From a virus, in IMG/VR virus record IMGVR_UViG_3300020442_001185, positions 1-24,158 of that record: DNA of 24,158 nucleotides, one strand, 5' to 3'. The position numbers were made by a program, and so were the translations under genes. Within the stretch, counting starts at the first letter, position 1. Every line of letters starts with the position of its first letter. Positions 12,947 to 18,926 of this stretch are shown here, piece by piece. The notes beneath the pieces were generated by a model, which worked only from the letters and a program-made list of their open reading frames with translations, ran no database searches and was not told the origin of the DNA.

Positions 12947-12973
12947 GATCCCTAGTTAGGGGTCCTTTTTTTT
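12945..12973 (+). terminator. Rho-independent terminator ending the YRG cluster
   Basis: AGGATCCCTA pairs with TAGGGGTCCT (one T-G pair), followed by eight T. The 3' arm matches that of the psbA terminator. The following gap of about 175 bases (12974-13151) contains only a weak -10-like site and no convincing gene. Confidence 0.92.
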
Positions 12974-13068
12974 GTATAGGATGTAACAATAAATGTAGTA
13001 TAGTAACGACCTTTAAGATCGCTAACTTTTGGTAAAGTACCTACTAAAAATTAGGGTTTCCTGACATA

Positions 13069-13074
13069 TATAAT
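13069..13074 (+). promoter_or_regulatory. Possible -10 element (TATAAT)
   Basis: A perfect TATAAT hexamer in the gap upstream of the gene at 13152, but the bases 17 upstream (AAAAAT) are a poor -35. If active, it would need an activator or another recognition mode. Low confidence. Confidence 0.3.
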
Positions 13075-13151
13075 AGTAAGAATTGAGAGAAGTCCCATGA
13101 AATGAAACCCCAAACTACATTATGATGAACAAATTTGTGGAGGTAAAAATC

Positions 13152-13322
13152 ATGCACAACATTATGTCGTACAATCAGATGGCAGAATGGAGACATCTTG
13201 AAGAATCCCTGGATTCTATTGACCAAGATGAACTAATCAGCGATTATTTCGACTGCCTAATTGAGTGTGACGACAACCAAAATCAATGTAGACGAGTATG
13301 TAGCGAAATCCTAAGACTGTAG
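13152..13322 (+). CDS. Small acidic Cys-containing hypothetical protein
   Basis: A 56-residue protein with an acidic helical middle and four cysteines toward the C-terminus (DCLIEC, QCRRVC), spaced so as to allow metal binding or disulfides. The start at 13152 is chosen because GGAGG lies 8 bases upstream; ATG 13122 in the same frame has no such site. It is followed by a terminator at 13348. Family unknown. Confidence 0.75.
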   Translation: MHNIMSYNQMAEWRHLEESLDSIDQDELISDYFDCLIECDDNQNQCRRVCSEILRL

Positions 13323-13347
13323 AAAAAACCTTACGTAAACCCGTCGG

Positions 13348-13377
13348 CCCCTTGACAAATACTGTCAGGGGGTTTTA
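13348..13377 (+). terminator. Rho-independent terminator
   Basis: CCCCTTGACA pairs with TGTCAGGGGG (ten pairs, one T-G) around AATAC, followed by TTTT. It closes the 13152 gene. The stem contains a TTGACA hexamer. Confidence 0.88.
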
Positions 13378-13381
13378 TTAT
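13352..13381 (+). promoter_or_regulatory. Possible promoter overlapping the terminator
   Basis: TTGACA (13352-13357) is followed after 18 bases by TATTAT (13376-13381). If used, transcription would begin near 13388 and serve the gene at 13462. It could be coincidence, because the stem alone explains the TTGACA. Confidence 0.4.
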
Positions 13382-13461
13382 TGGCGGGTACACTGTATGG
13401 TAGAGTGTCTCAACATGATACATATTATTATACAAATCGTCTTCTATCGGAGTCCACACTC

Positions 13462-13680
13462 ATGAGTCTTAATCCTGAGTCAATTACTATTGATAGCACC
13501 TCCAAGTTATTTGAGTACGAAAAAATTGCAAGAGAGGTTGACAACTGTGACGACACTGAAGTTTTACAGAACATGCTGAAGTGTTACGTCAAGCTGTATC
13601 TGAAACAACAGGAAACCGTAAGTGGTTTCCTCAAGGGAGTTCCTACCATCCCTGCCGTCCACATTAAAGATGAATCGTGA
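13462..13680 (+). CDS. Conserved cyanophage hypothetical protein, helical
   Basis: A 72-residue protein from ATG 13462, with GGAG 10 bases upstream. The frame is open to a TTG at 13381 and a GTG at 13405, giving up to 99 residues, but those overlap the promoter/terminator region. The body (SKLFEYEKIAREVDNCDDTEVLQNMLKC...) looks like two amphipathic helices. I recall similar proteins in related phages without a function. Its 3' end overlaps the next gene by 11 bases. Confidence 0.72.
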   Translation: MSLNPESITIDSTSKLFEYEKIAREVDNCDDTEVLQNMLKCYVKLYLKQQETVSGFLKGVPTIPAVHIKDES

Positions 13681-13921
13681 ATTAAAAGTAGGCGACACTG
13701 TTCGCTTCATCGGTTGTAGTCCAGAACAGATCAGATGGGGCAACAATGATGATCCAAACAGAAATTGTTTAGTAGGCAACACATACTTAGTGGAAAAGGT
13801 TGACGTTTTCAGTCAACACACTAAAATAGAACTAATTGGTGTGAAAGGTAGTTTCAATTCCGTATGTTTTGAAAGAGCTACGGGGTGTATTCGCCAAGCA
13901 CAACCATTATGCGACATTTAA
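13670..13921 (+). CDS. Small beta-rich hypothetical protein
   Basis: An 83-residue protein starting at the MNRELKVGDTVRFIG segment. A longer reading from ATG 13622 would overlap the previous gene by 59 bases and looks unlike the rest. The VGDTVRF opening and alternating hydrophobic pattern suggest a small SH3-like barrel, similar to many phage proteins. Its TAA is followed directly by the next ATG. Family not recognised. Confidence 0.75.
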   Translation: MNRELKVGDTVRFIGCSPEQIRWGNNDDPNRNCLVGNTYLVEKVDVFSQHTKIELIGVKGSFNSVCFERATGCIRQAQPLCDI

Positions 13922-14113
13922 ATGGAAAAGTCTAAGTACTATCAACTCACTCAACTAAGGAATGAAGCTTTAGCTGAAGGAGATCTAGAATTAGCACAAC
14001 GCTATCTAAAACAGATCTTAGCTCTTGCTGAGTCTGGTCAGATTACTGGCGCAGACTACATGGAGATCTCAGATGATACTATGAATTATGGTTCAATCCC
14101 AGATAGGTTCTGA
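13922..14113 (+). CDS. Small helical hypothetical protein
   Basis: A 63-residue protein with a helical middle (LRNEALAEGDLELAQRYLKQILALAESG), resembling a single helix-turn-helix of the tetratricopeptide kind, and a polar C-terminus. It begins one base after the upstream stop and is the last gene before repeat copy B. Confidence 0.75.
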   Translation: MEKSKYYQLTQLRNEALAEGDLELAQRYLKQILALAESGQITGADYMEISDDTMNYGSIPDRF

Positions 14114-14123
14114 AACGAAATTT

Positions 14124-14170
14124 AGCTTTTTGTTTCAAAAAAGCTGGGAAAAAAATTCGGGTAATTTTTT
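14124..14170. repeat. Double-hairpin direct repeat, copy B
   Basis: Second copy of the element at 9881-9927. Hairpin 1 (AGCTTTTT / AAAAAGCT) is identical; hairpin 2 is AAAAAATT / AATTTTTT (14150-14157 with 14163-14170) around CGGGT. It lies 18 bases upstream of the ATG at 14189, so both copies sit in the same position relative to the next gene. Confidence 0.85.
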
Positions 14171-14188
14171 CGTCCCCAGGATTCACTA

Positions 14189-14497
14189 ATGGCACATCGT
14201 TTCGAGCACATACAACCAGCCCACTGTTATACCAAAGACGAAGTAGATAAACTAATTCGTGCTGCGGTAGAGGAAGCTAGAGCTATTGACGAAGCATCAA
14301 TGCGTAAACATAACAGAGATGCTACTGTTATTAGTATGATCCTTGGTTTCACTGCCCTCGCTCTTTTTGTCGATGGTTTGTTACGAATGATTGGGATTAT
14401 CCCTCCATTTTTGCATCTTGACGTAAATATTATTGATGGTATCATAGACAAAGTGACAGCTGACTGTTTATCGCAAATGGAAGTTCCTAAGGTCTGA
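14189..14497 (+). CDS. Membrane protein, conserved hypothetical
   Basis: A 102-residue protein: a polar helical N-terminus with the segment YTKDEVDKLIRAAVEEA, a membrane helix at about residues 49-70, and a C-terminal segment ending DCLSQMEVPKV. AGGA lies 8 bases before the ATG. First gene after repeat copy B. Function unknown. Confidence 0.78.
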   Translation: MAHRFEHIQPAHCYTKDEVDKLIRAAVEEARAIDEASMRKHNRDATVISMILGFTALALFVDGLLRMIGIIPPFLHLDVNIIDGIIDKVTADCLSQMEVPKV

Positions 14498-14500
14498 AAA

Positions 14501-14779
14501 ATGACACTCTTCTCTCCAGAAGTAATGATTGGTTTTCTTCTGGGTTCTTTAGTATTGACATTTATATTCCAGGCTGTTTTTATAGTAACTGGAGCTTTTG
14601 GATATGTTAAGGAAAGACCCAAACATCCAGAATTGAAAGGTGTTAAAAAAGGAGAGCCATTGTTAGTTGTTAAGTTCGATCCAACTGATAAGGAAGTGGA
14701 TATGATGCATGAATTACAGCAGAGGATCGACGAATTAAAAGGGGAACTTGATGACGAAACTGAAGAAGATAGGGGATGA
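14501..14779 (+). CDS. Membrane-anchored protein with acidic coiled-coil tail
   Basis: A 92-residue protein with an N-terminal hydrophobic segment (about residues 8-32), a Pro/Lys linker, and an acidic helical C-terminus containing MHELQQRIDELKGELDDETEED, a likely short coiled coil. It overlaps the deformylase start by 29 bases. Family unknown. Confidence 0.78.
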   Translation: MTLFSPEVMIGFLLGSLVLTFIFQAVFIVTGAFGYVKERPKHPELKGVKKGEPLLVVKFDPTDKEVDMMHELQQRIDELKGELDDETEEDRG

Positions 14780-15215
14780 TGTCCTAAGACTCGTTGCAGA
14801 GGAAATAACCGATATTGACGATTCCATCTCGGATTTATATAATGAGATGGTAGAAAACATGTATAAATATGGTGGAATAGGTCTGGCCGCACCCCAAATT
14901 GGGGTTAGTAAGAGAATAATCATTTACGAAGACGAGGGAATAATTCGTGAAATGATCAATCCAAGAATTACGTGGAAAAGCGTAAATAATTCTAAGTTTG
15001 ATGAAGGTTGTTTGAGTGTTCCTGACGAACATGGAGAAGTTATTCGACCAGTAGAGATTAAGGTCAAATTTCAACTCCTGTCGGGGAAATATAAGCATTG
15101 GAAATTAAACGCTTTGCCTGCCAGAGTTGTTCAACACGAAATAGATCACCTAAACGGAATTTTATTTGTAGATTACTTAAAGGACCATGAACGAAAGCTC
15201 AAAGTGTCACCTTAG
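14751..15215 (+). CDS. def: Peptide deformylase
   Basis: A 154-residue metalloenzyme that removes the N-formyl group from nascent proteins. All three signature motifs are present: GIGLAAPQ (42-49), EGCLS (85-89) and HEIDH (129-133), supplying the Cys and two His metal ligands and the catalytic Glu. ATG 14751 is preferred to an adjacent TTG. AAGGGGA lies 8-10 bases upstream. The length is near the short end of the family, as in other cyanophage deformylases, which are reported to favour D1 N-termini and so could help process phage- or host-encoded PSII proteins. Confidence 0.96.
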   Translation: MTKLKKIGDDVLRLVAEEITDIDDSISDLYNEMVENMYKYGGIGLAAPQIGVSKRIIIYEDEGIIREMINPRITWKSVNNSKFDEGCLSVPDEHGEVIRPVEIKVKFQLLSGKYKHWKLNALPARVVQHEIDHLNGILFVDYLKDHERKLKVSP

Positions 15216-15468
15216 CGAAGCGGCTTTTCATTTAAGACAAGCTTTATCACACGCTTCAAATCAGGGTGACGAATCAAAATCCCTACATAAGTTAACCGCT
15301 ATTCTCAATACCATTGATAAATGGATGGAGGAGAGTGGTACGGTTGCAGATACTCCTAAAAAATCGGTATTGAATAATACCCCATTTAAGTGGGATAATG
15401 AGTATTCTTTTGTGCCAGCTTCACAAAATCTAAATGATATGGTACACTGTGAAAGTCTAACCGATTGA
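15187..15468 (+). CDS. Small hypothetical protein
   Basis: A 93-residue soluble protein starting inside the end of the deformylase gene (29-base overlap), with an AAAGGA site 2-3 bases before ATG. The N-terminal half looks helical (FHLRQALSHASNQGDESKSL, LTAILNTIDKWMEE). It shares the 'small helical, hydroxyl-rich' style of the protein at 16883. Family unknown. Confidence 0.75.
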   Translation: MNESSKCHLSEAAFHLRQALSHASNQGDESKSLHKLTAILNTIDKWMEESGTVADTPKKSVLNNTPFKWDNEYSFVPASQNLNDMVHCESLTD

Positions 15469-15469
15469 T

Positions 15470-15745
15470 ATGGGTACACTTCTTCTGATTCTTGGAACCA
15501 ACTTTATCATGTACGTGCTTCTTAGGATGCACTTGGTCAGGAAGTTTAGGACAGGTTATACTATCTACTTAAAAGATGAGAACGGTAACCGTCAAACTCT
15601 TCAAGACACAATAGCGTATCTATTGGAACAACGTGATGTCCTGGATCAACGTATACTCTATCTTGCAGGCGAGATGGAAGAACAATGGATTACCATTGAA
15701 AAAATTAAAATGGTCACAGGAGCCGATAAGTACTGTAACGATTAA
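15470..15745 (+). CDS. Membrane-anchored coiled-coil protein
   Basis: A 91-residue protein with an N-terminal membrane helix (about residues 2-20), a basic linker (VRKFRTGYTIYLKDENG) and a helical, heptad-like C-terminus (LQDTIAYLLEQRDVLDQRILYLAGEMEE). Such a layout suits an inner-membrane protein with a cytoplasmic oligomerising domain. Function unknown. Confidence 0.78.
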   Translation: MGTLLLILGTNFIMYVLLRMHLVRKFRTGYTIYLKDENGNRQTLQDTIAYLLEQRDVLDQRILYLAGEMEEQWITIEKIKMVTGADKYCND

Positions 15746-15746
15746 C

Positions 15747-15938
15747 ATGCCAGATCAAACCCCCTTTGAAACCGAAGATCAAGATTCCAAATGGAATAGA
15801 GGTCTTGACATTTTCATTGAAAGTGTTTTAGAACCTGATCCTAACCTGAGAGCTTTTGCTCATGAACAGGAATGCTATAACGAACTCATGTGGGTTCGTG
15901 AACAAGTTTTGGAATATCTTCCATCCCTTCGTCGATGA
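15747..15938 (+). CDS. Small acidic hypothetical protein
   Basis: A 63-residue acidic protein from ATG 15747, one base after the previous stop. The frame is open upstream to 15633, but only inside the preceding gene. Its middle and end (ECYNELMWVREQVLEYLPSL) look helical. Its TGA overlaps the next ATG (ATGATG). Confidence 0.72.
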   Translation: MPDQTPFETEDQDSKWNRGLDIFIESVLEPDPNLRAFAHEQECYNELMWVREQVLEYLPSLRR

Positions 15939-16081
15939 TGTCTGACTTAGAACTTCAATTAATGATAGTAAGGAAATTGCGAGAGTCCTCAGATTTAGTG
16001 AGAGATACTTTTACAATAAATCAAATTCCTACTTGTAGCGAAAAAACTGTAAAACGTGGAATAAATATTTCTAAACGTTAA
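15935..16081 (+). CDS. 48-residue basic hypothetical protein
   Basis: Starts in an ATGATGTC overlap with the preceding stop (ATG 15935 or 15938) and ends with TAA at 16079-16081. The N-terminal helix MSDLELQLMIVRKLRESSDLV is followed by a polar, basic tail. An ATAAATA motif lies inside the last codons. Family unknown. Confidence 0.65.
   Translation: MMSDLELQLMIVRKLRESSDLVRDTFTINQIPTCSEKTVKRGINISKR
16060..16068 (+). promoter_or_regulatory. ATAAATA late-promoter-like motif (AATAAATAT)
   Basis: Lies within the 3' end of the 48-residue gene, 27 bases before the GTG at 16095, giving a plausible short leader for that gene and talC. Confidence 0.45.
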
Positions 16082-16094
16082 CATTTAAATTACT

Positions 16095-16229
16095 GTGGGA
16101 ATTCGCAAATCTGCTAAAAAAATTATTAAACTTGCAAAACAACATCCAGATTACTATACAAAAGAAGAAGTTCTTTACGCAAAACTCATCAAAAAAATAA
16201 CACCCAAAAAGAAAAAAATCGAAAATTAA
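16095..16229 (+). CDS. 44-residue Lys-rich protein (GTG start)
   Basis: A very basic protein, beginning MGIRKSAKKIIKLAKQHP when the GTG is read as Met and ending in a Lys-rich tail. Upstream in-frame codons soon reach a stop, so GTG (or ATT at 16089) must be the start. No clear ribosome-binding site is seen. I recall similar proteins in other cyanophages. The charge suggests nucleic-acid or membrane contact. The stop lies two bases before talC. Confidence 0.72.
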   Translation: MGIRKSAKKIIKLAKQHPDYYTKEEVLYAKLIKKITPKKKKIEN

Positions 16230-16231
16230 TC

Positions 16232-16879
16232 ATGCTAATTTTTCTTGATACCGCTGACATTGAAGAAATTCGTAAGAGAGATGCAAGCGGTCTTATTGAT
16301 GGAGTAACAACCAATCCTACACTGATCCGTAAGAGTGGTGGAGATCCCGTAGAGGTCGTTAGACAAATCTCGGAAGAGTTTCCCCATTTCGTCTCCATTT
16401 CTGCTGAAGTGGTAGCGGATACTGCTCCCGAGATGATCGAACAGGCTCAGGCATTTAAAGAGATGCCTAATGTAACTATCAAAGTTCCCTGTACTGTAGA
16501 AGGTCTCAAGGCATGTAAAGCACTCGCTGGAGAAGGTTTTACTGTCAATGTTACTCTAGTGTTCTCTGTAGCACAGGCAATTCTTGCTGCAAAAGCGGAT
16601 GCAACTTATGTGTCTCCTTTTGTTGGACGATGCAATGATAATTCCTTTAGTGGAGTTGAGTTGATTCGTTCAATTGCTATGTGCTTCCGTGAACATATGG
16701 TTAGAACCAAGGTTCTTTCTGCATCTCTTCGTGATGTGCATCATGTTTCTAGATGCTTTGCTTATGGATCTGACGTTGTTACGATGCCAGGTAAAGTTTT
16801 TGATAAGATGTATGATCATGTACTAACTGAAAAGGGTTTGGATCTGTTTCAACAAGACTGGAACTCTATTAACAGCTGA
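16232..16879 (+). CDS. talC: Transaldolase (TalC type)
   Basis: A 215-residue class I aldolase-fold enzyme. MLIFLDTADIEEI and GVTTNPTLI near the N-terminus and IKVPCTVEGLKA with the Schiff-base Lys84 match the compact TalC/fructose-6-phosphate-aldolase group, much shorter than the roughly 320-390-residue transaldolases of the hosts. It interconverts sugar phosphates in the non-oxidative pentose phosphate pathway, complementing gnd and zwf 8-9 kb upstream. talC is among the commonest cyanophage auxiliary metabolic genes. It is closely spaced with small genes on both sides. Confidence 0.97.
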   Translation: MLIFLDTADIEEIRKRDASGLIDGVTTNPTLIRKSGGDPVEVVRQISEEFPHFVSISAEVVADTAPEMIEQAQAFKEMPNVTIKVPCTVEGLKACKALAGEGFTVNVTLVFSVAQAILAAKADATYVSPFVGRCNDNSFSGVELIRSIAMCFREHMVRTKVLSASLRDVHHVSRCFAYGSDVVTMPGKVFDKMYDHVLTEKGLDLFQQDWNSINS

Positions 16880-16882
16880 ATA

Positions 16883-17083
16883 ATGGCACTATCAAACCAA
16901 ATTACGGACTCCTTGAAGGAGGCCGAAGGAAACTTAAGAAACGCCCTAGCTTTTGCTGCAAGGTCAGAAAGACCTTTTGTTGCCAAGGCTATTGCTACAA
17001 TGATTACAGATATTGACAATTTGACCCATTTAGATCAATGTTTTGATACAATGGAAGAAATTATGGAGCAACGTCGTGACTGA
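16883..17083 (+). CDS. Small helical hypothetical protein
   Basis: A 66-residue protein with an all-helical look (ITDSLKEAEGNLRNALAFA, AIATMITDIDNL, TMEEIMEQRRD). It overlaps the next gene by 8 bases. Its composition resembles the protein at 15187. Function unknown. Confidence 0.75.
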   Translation: MALSNQITDSLKEAEGNLRNALAFAARSERPFVAKAIATMITDIDNLTHLDQCFDTMEEIMEQRRD

Positions 17084-17288
17084 CGATTGGCGTTATAGCG
17101 ATCAGAGAATGAAAGTACGGGAGACTGTACTTTCTATTCTCCTTAAAAGGTTCGGTGGACAACTGGACGAAAATGGATGCCCTAAGCATTCACCCCAAAA
17201 AATTTACGAGTGTGCCCATGACTGGGTATCCCAAGGGAATGTAAAAGCTGATGGAATTATAAAATACTATCAAGCGTACTACCAATAG
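17076..17288 (+). CDS. Small hypothetical protein (GTG start)
   Basis: A 70-residue protein from GTG 17076, with GGAG 8 bases upstream. A TTG at 17043 would give 81 residues and an ATG at 17109 would give a shorter form. The sequence includes HSPQKIYECAHDWVSQGNVKADGIIKYY, helix-like and with one cysteine near a His, but I do not recognise a family. The strong site before the glutaredoxin follows. Confidence 0.68.
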   Translation: MTDDWRYSDQRMKVRETVLSILLKRFGGQLDENGCPKHSPQKIYECAHDWVSQGNVKADGIIKYYQAYYQ

Positions 17289-17296
17289 GAGGTTTT

Positions 17297-17530
17297 ATGT
17301 ATCAAATTTATGGAAAGGAGGGGTGCGTACTTTGTAGTAGAATGAAAATGGTCTTCGAGCTCTGCGGAGAAGATTTTGAATATTTTCAACTAGGCGAAGA
17401 CTACACAGAAGAAGAGTTTGAAACTAAGTTTCCTGGCAAAACCCTAATGCCTCAGGTAACTAAGAATGGACAATACATTGGTAATGGGAAGGAAACCGTA
17501 GCCTATTTGAAAGAAAATAGGGTACTATAA
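17297..17530 (+). CDS. Glutaredoxin (CVLC), second copy
   Basis: A 77-residue thioredoxin-fold protein with redox motif CVLC (Cys10, Cys13) and the cis-Pro segment LMPQV (about 54-58), followed by NGQYIGNGKETVAYL. An excellent AGGAGG lies 7 bases upstream. It shares fold and length with the product at 9401 but has a different active-site dipeptide, so the two may serve different partners (for example ribonucleotide reductase versus ThyX or a regulator). Confidence 0.9.
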   Translation: MYQIYGKEGCVLCSRMKMVFELCGEDFEYFQLGEDYTEEEFETKFPGKTLMPQVTKNGQYIGNGKETVAYLKENRVL

Positions 17531-17674
17531 GTGAAAGAGCTAGATATAAATAAAGGTGTTGAACTTTTATTAAGAGGAGACAAACCAAAACCAAAACCAA
17601 AACCTAGTTTTGAGGTAAAGTTTGGACTCTTCAACAGAGAGTTCCACCTTCTCCTCGACATTAAAAAGAAGTAG
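17531..17674 (+). CDS. 47-residue protein with KP repeat (GTG start)
   Basis: Starts at GTG 17531 directly after the glutaredoxin stop and runs to TAG 17672-17674. A Lys-Pro repeat (four KP units, residues 18-25) is encoded by the AAAACC repeat at 17582-17604, then a beta-like end (FEVKFGLFNREFHLLLDIKKK). An exact TATAAATA lies within its first codons. I recall similar proteins in cyanophages. Confidence 0.65.
   Translation: MKELDINKGVELLLRGDKPKPKPKPSFEVKFGLFNREFHLLLDIKKK
17545..17552 (+). promoter_or_regulatory. Exact TATAAATA (T4 late-promoter consensus)
   Basis: A full match to the T4 late-promoter core, inside the 17531 gene. It lies 141 bases upstream of the ATG at 17693. It may drive the following genes or be fortuitous. 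Confidence 0.4.
17582..17604. repeat. AAAACC tandem hexamer
   Basis: AAACC followed by three AAAACC units, encoding four Lys-Pro pairs in the product of 17531-17674. Such a repeat could vary in copy number between related phages. Confidence 0.8.
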
Positions 17675-17692
17675 TCCTTGGGAGGAACGAAT

Positions 17693-17932
17693 ATGGAAGC
17701 TCCATTTATTGCGGTATTTTGTTTGCTGAGCTTGGCATTTCTGCTGATCGGTGGTACAATTGGTTGGTTATTCCAACAACACCAGTTAGTATTTTCAACA
17801 CAGGCACAGACGAACTATCTTCATCCCGAATTTTATGATGAAAATGGAAATGTTATTCCTGATGAAATTTTAGCACTGAGATTTGAAAACTATGACAACA
17901 GCGAAGAAGACGACTACTACGAGGAAGAGTAA
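17693..17932 (+). CDS. Membrane protein with acidic tail
   Basis: A 79-residue protein with a strong membrane helix at about residues 4-28, a linker with HPEFYDENGNVIPDEIL, and an extremely acidic end (EEDDYYEEE). The start at 17693 is chosen because GGGAGGAA lies 7-8 bases upstream; the TTG at 17678 is the site itself. Its last 41 bases also encode the basic start of the next gene in another frame. Confidence 0.8.
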   Translation: MEAPFIAVFCLLSLAFLLIGGTIGWLFQQHQLVFSTQAQTNYLHPEFYDENGNVIPDEILALRFENYDNSEEDDYYEEE

Positions 17933-18461
17933 GACTAACACATCGACTCGTAAGTCACCCGCACGTAAACCTCGGACTGTGGCAGTCAAGAAGAAAGAAC
18001 TGCCACCCAATCCTCTTGTAAGTGAGATCCTAGAGGCAGTTGACTCTGAAAGAGTCAAAGCTAAAAAGCTAGATCTTCTTCAGAAATATGCTAATGATGG
18101 TTTGAAGACCATCTTTATTTGGAATTTTGATGAGACAGTAGTCTCTATGCTTCCTGAAGGTCCTGTTCCGTTTCAACCCCTAGATGGGAATCAACAGGCT
18201 GATCCTTCTAAAGGAATGCCACAACGAACTACTATTGTGAATTCTGCTAATAAATTCTTTAATTTCGTAAAAGGCGGCAACGACGCCCTTAACAAAATCA
18301 AACGAGAGAGTATGTTTATCAACATGCTCGAATCGGTTCATCCTACTGAAGCAGAAATTCTTATTCTGACAAAAGATAAAGCACTTGGAAGTAAGTATAA
18401 AATTACAAAAGAGTTAGTATCCGAAGCATATCCAGACATCCGCTGGGGAGGTAGAAGCTAA
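17892..18461 (+). CDS. Conserved T4-like phage protein (DUF6433-like)
   Basis: A 189-residue protein from ATG 17892. A basic, Thr-rich low-complexity head (TAKKTTTTRKSKTNTSTRK, then KSPARKPR) is followed by a folded domain with FIWNFDETVVSMLPEGPVPF near the middle and ILTKDKALGSKYKITKELVSEAYPDI at the end. I recall this domain from many T4-like phages as an uncharacterised family, probably DUF6433; that name is from memory. The tail-like head suggests nucleic-acid contact. It overlaps the previous gene by 41 bases, and its stop overlaps the next ATG. Confidence 0.78.
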   Translation: MTTAKKTTTTRKSKTNTSTRKSPARKPRTVAVKKKELPPNPLVSEILEAVDSERVKAKKLDLLQKYANDGLKTIFIWNFDETVVSMLPEGPVPFQPLDGNQQADPSKGMPQRTTIVNSANKFFNFVKGGNDALNKIKRESMFINMLESVHPTEAEILILTKDKALGSKYKITKELVSEAYPDIRWGGRS

Positions 18462-18745
18462 TGTCAAAAGTAAGGGTCATTCATGAAAAATGTGATCCAG
18501 AACTAGCCAAAGATAGGAGGTTGCCTTATACCGCTTATCTGGTACAATATGAAGAGGATGGTAAAACTTACCATGATATTTCTATCGCTAATAAGCAGGT
18601 AGATCTCTTCGATCATTATTGGGATCTTTTCAAAAAAGGATTCAAATCTATGGTTCAGACTGAAGGTCATGTAAATCCCAAACTCTGGGATCCCAATCCA
18701 AAACAACCTAAGGCTGAAAAGAAAAAAAGGAGACGAGATGAGTGA
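18461..18745 (+). CDS. Conserved hypothetical protein, basic tail
   Basis: A 94-residue protein: N-terminal beta/alpha-like part (VRVIHEKCDPELAKDRRLPY, YLVQYEEDGKTYHDI), then a helix with aromatic residues (HYWDLFKKGFKSM) and a Lys/Arg-rich tail (KAEKKKRRRDE). It sits in a chain of overlapping genes upstream of the oxygenase-like gene, thyX and the replication genes. Family unknown. Confidence 0.78.
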   Translation: MSKVRVIHEKCDPELAKDRRLPYTAYLVQYEEDGKTYHDISIANKQVDLFDHYWDLFKKGFKSMVQTEGHVNPKLWDPNPKQPKAEKKKRRRDE

Positions 18746-18926
18746 TGATGGAAAAGCTAAGGTCAATGTGAATGCTGAAGAACTTGCAAAAGTTATGAAG
18801 CAGTACAAGAAGATCAAAAAGCGAATGAAATCTAATCTATTTGAAATTCAACGTATTAGTGGAAATCCAACACTAGTATCTAAACTATTAGAAGAGCATC
18901 TTAACGATGAGATTGGAGATCTTTGA
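18738..18926 (+). CDS. Small basic helical protein
   Basis: A 62-residue protein with an N-terminal charged stretch and a Lys-rich helix (AKVMKQYKKIKKRMKSNLFEI). The AAAAAGGAGA site ends 4 bases before ATG. It overlaps genes on both sides. Function unknown. Confidence 0.78.
   Translation: MSDDGKAKVNVNAEELAKVMKQYKKIKKRMKSNLFEIQRISGNPTLVSKLLEEHLNDEIGDL

Noticed and set aside
12947-13151. A small gene or tRNA in the 205-base gap
   Set aside because: I found no open frame with a ribosome-binding site and no cloverleaf-like pairing; only a terminator and a weak -10-like site.
9881-14170. An att-site or prophage reading of the direct repeats
   Set aside because: No integrase, transposase or tRNA is seen, and T4-like cyanophages are lytic. 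The repeats are treated as a recombination or regulatory element instead.
14227-14892. A 221-residue open frame on the minus strand
   Set aside because: It runs across three well-supported + strand genes, is Ser- and Ile-rich without domain features, and has no plausible start context.
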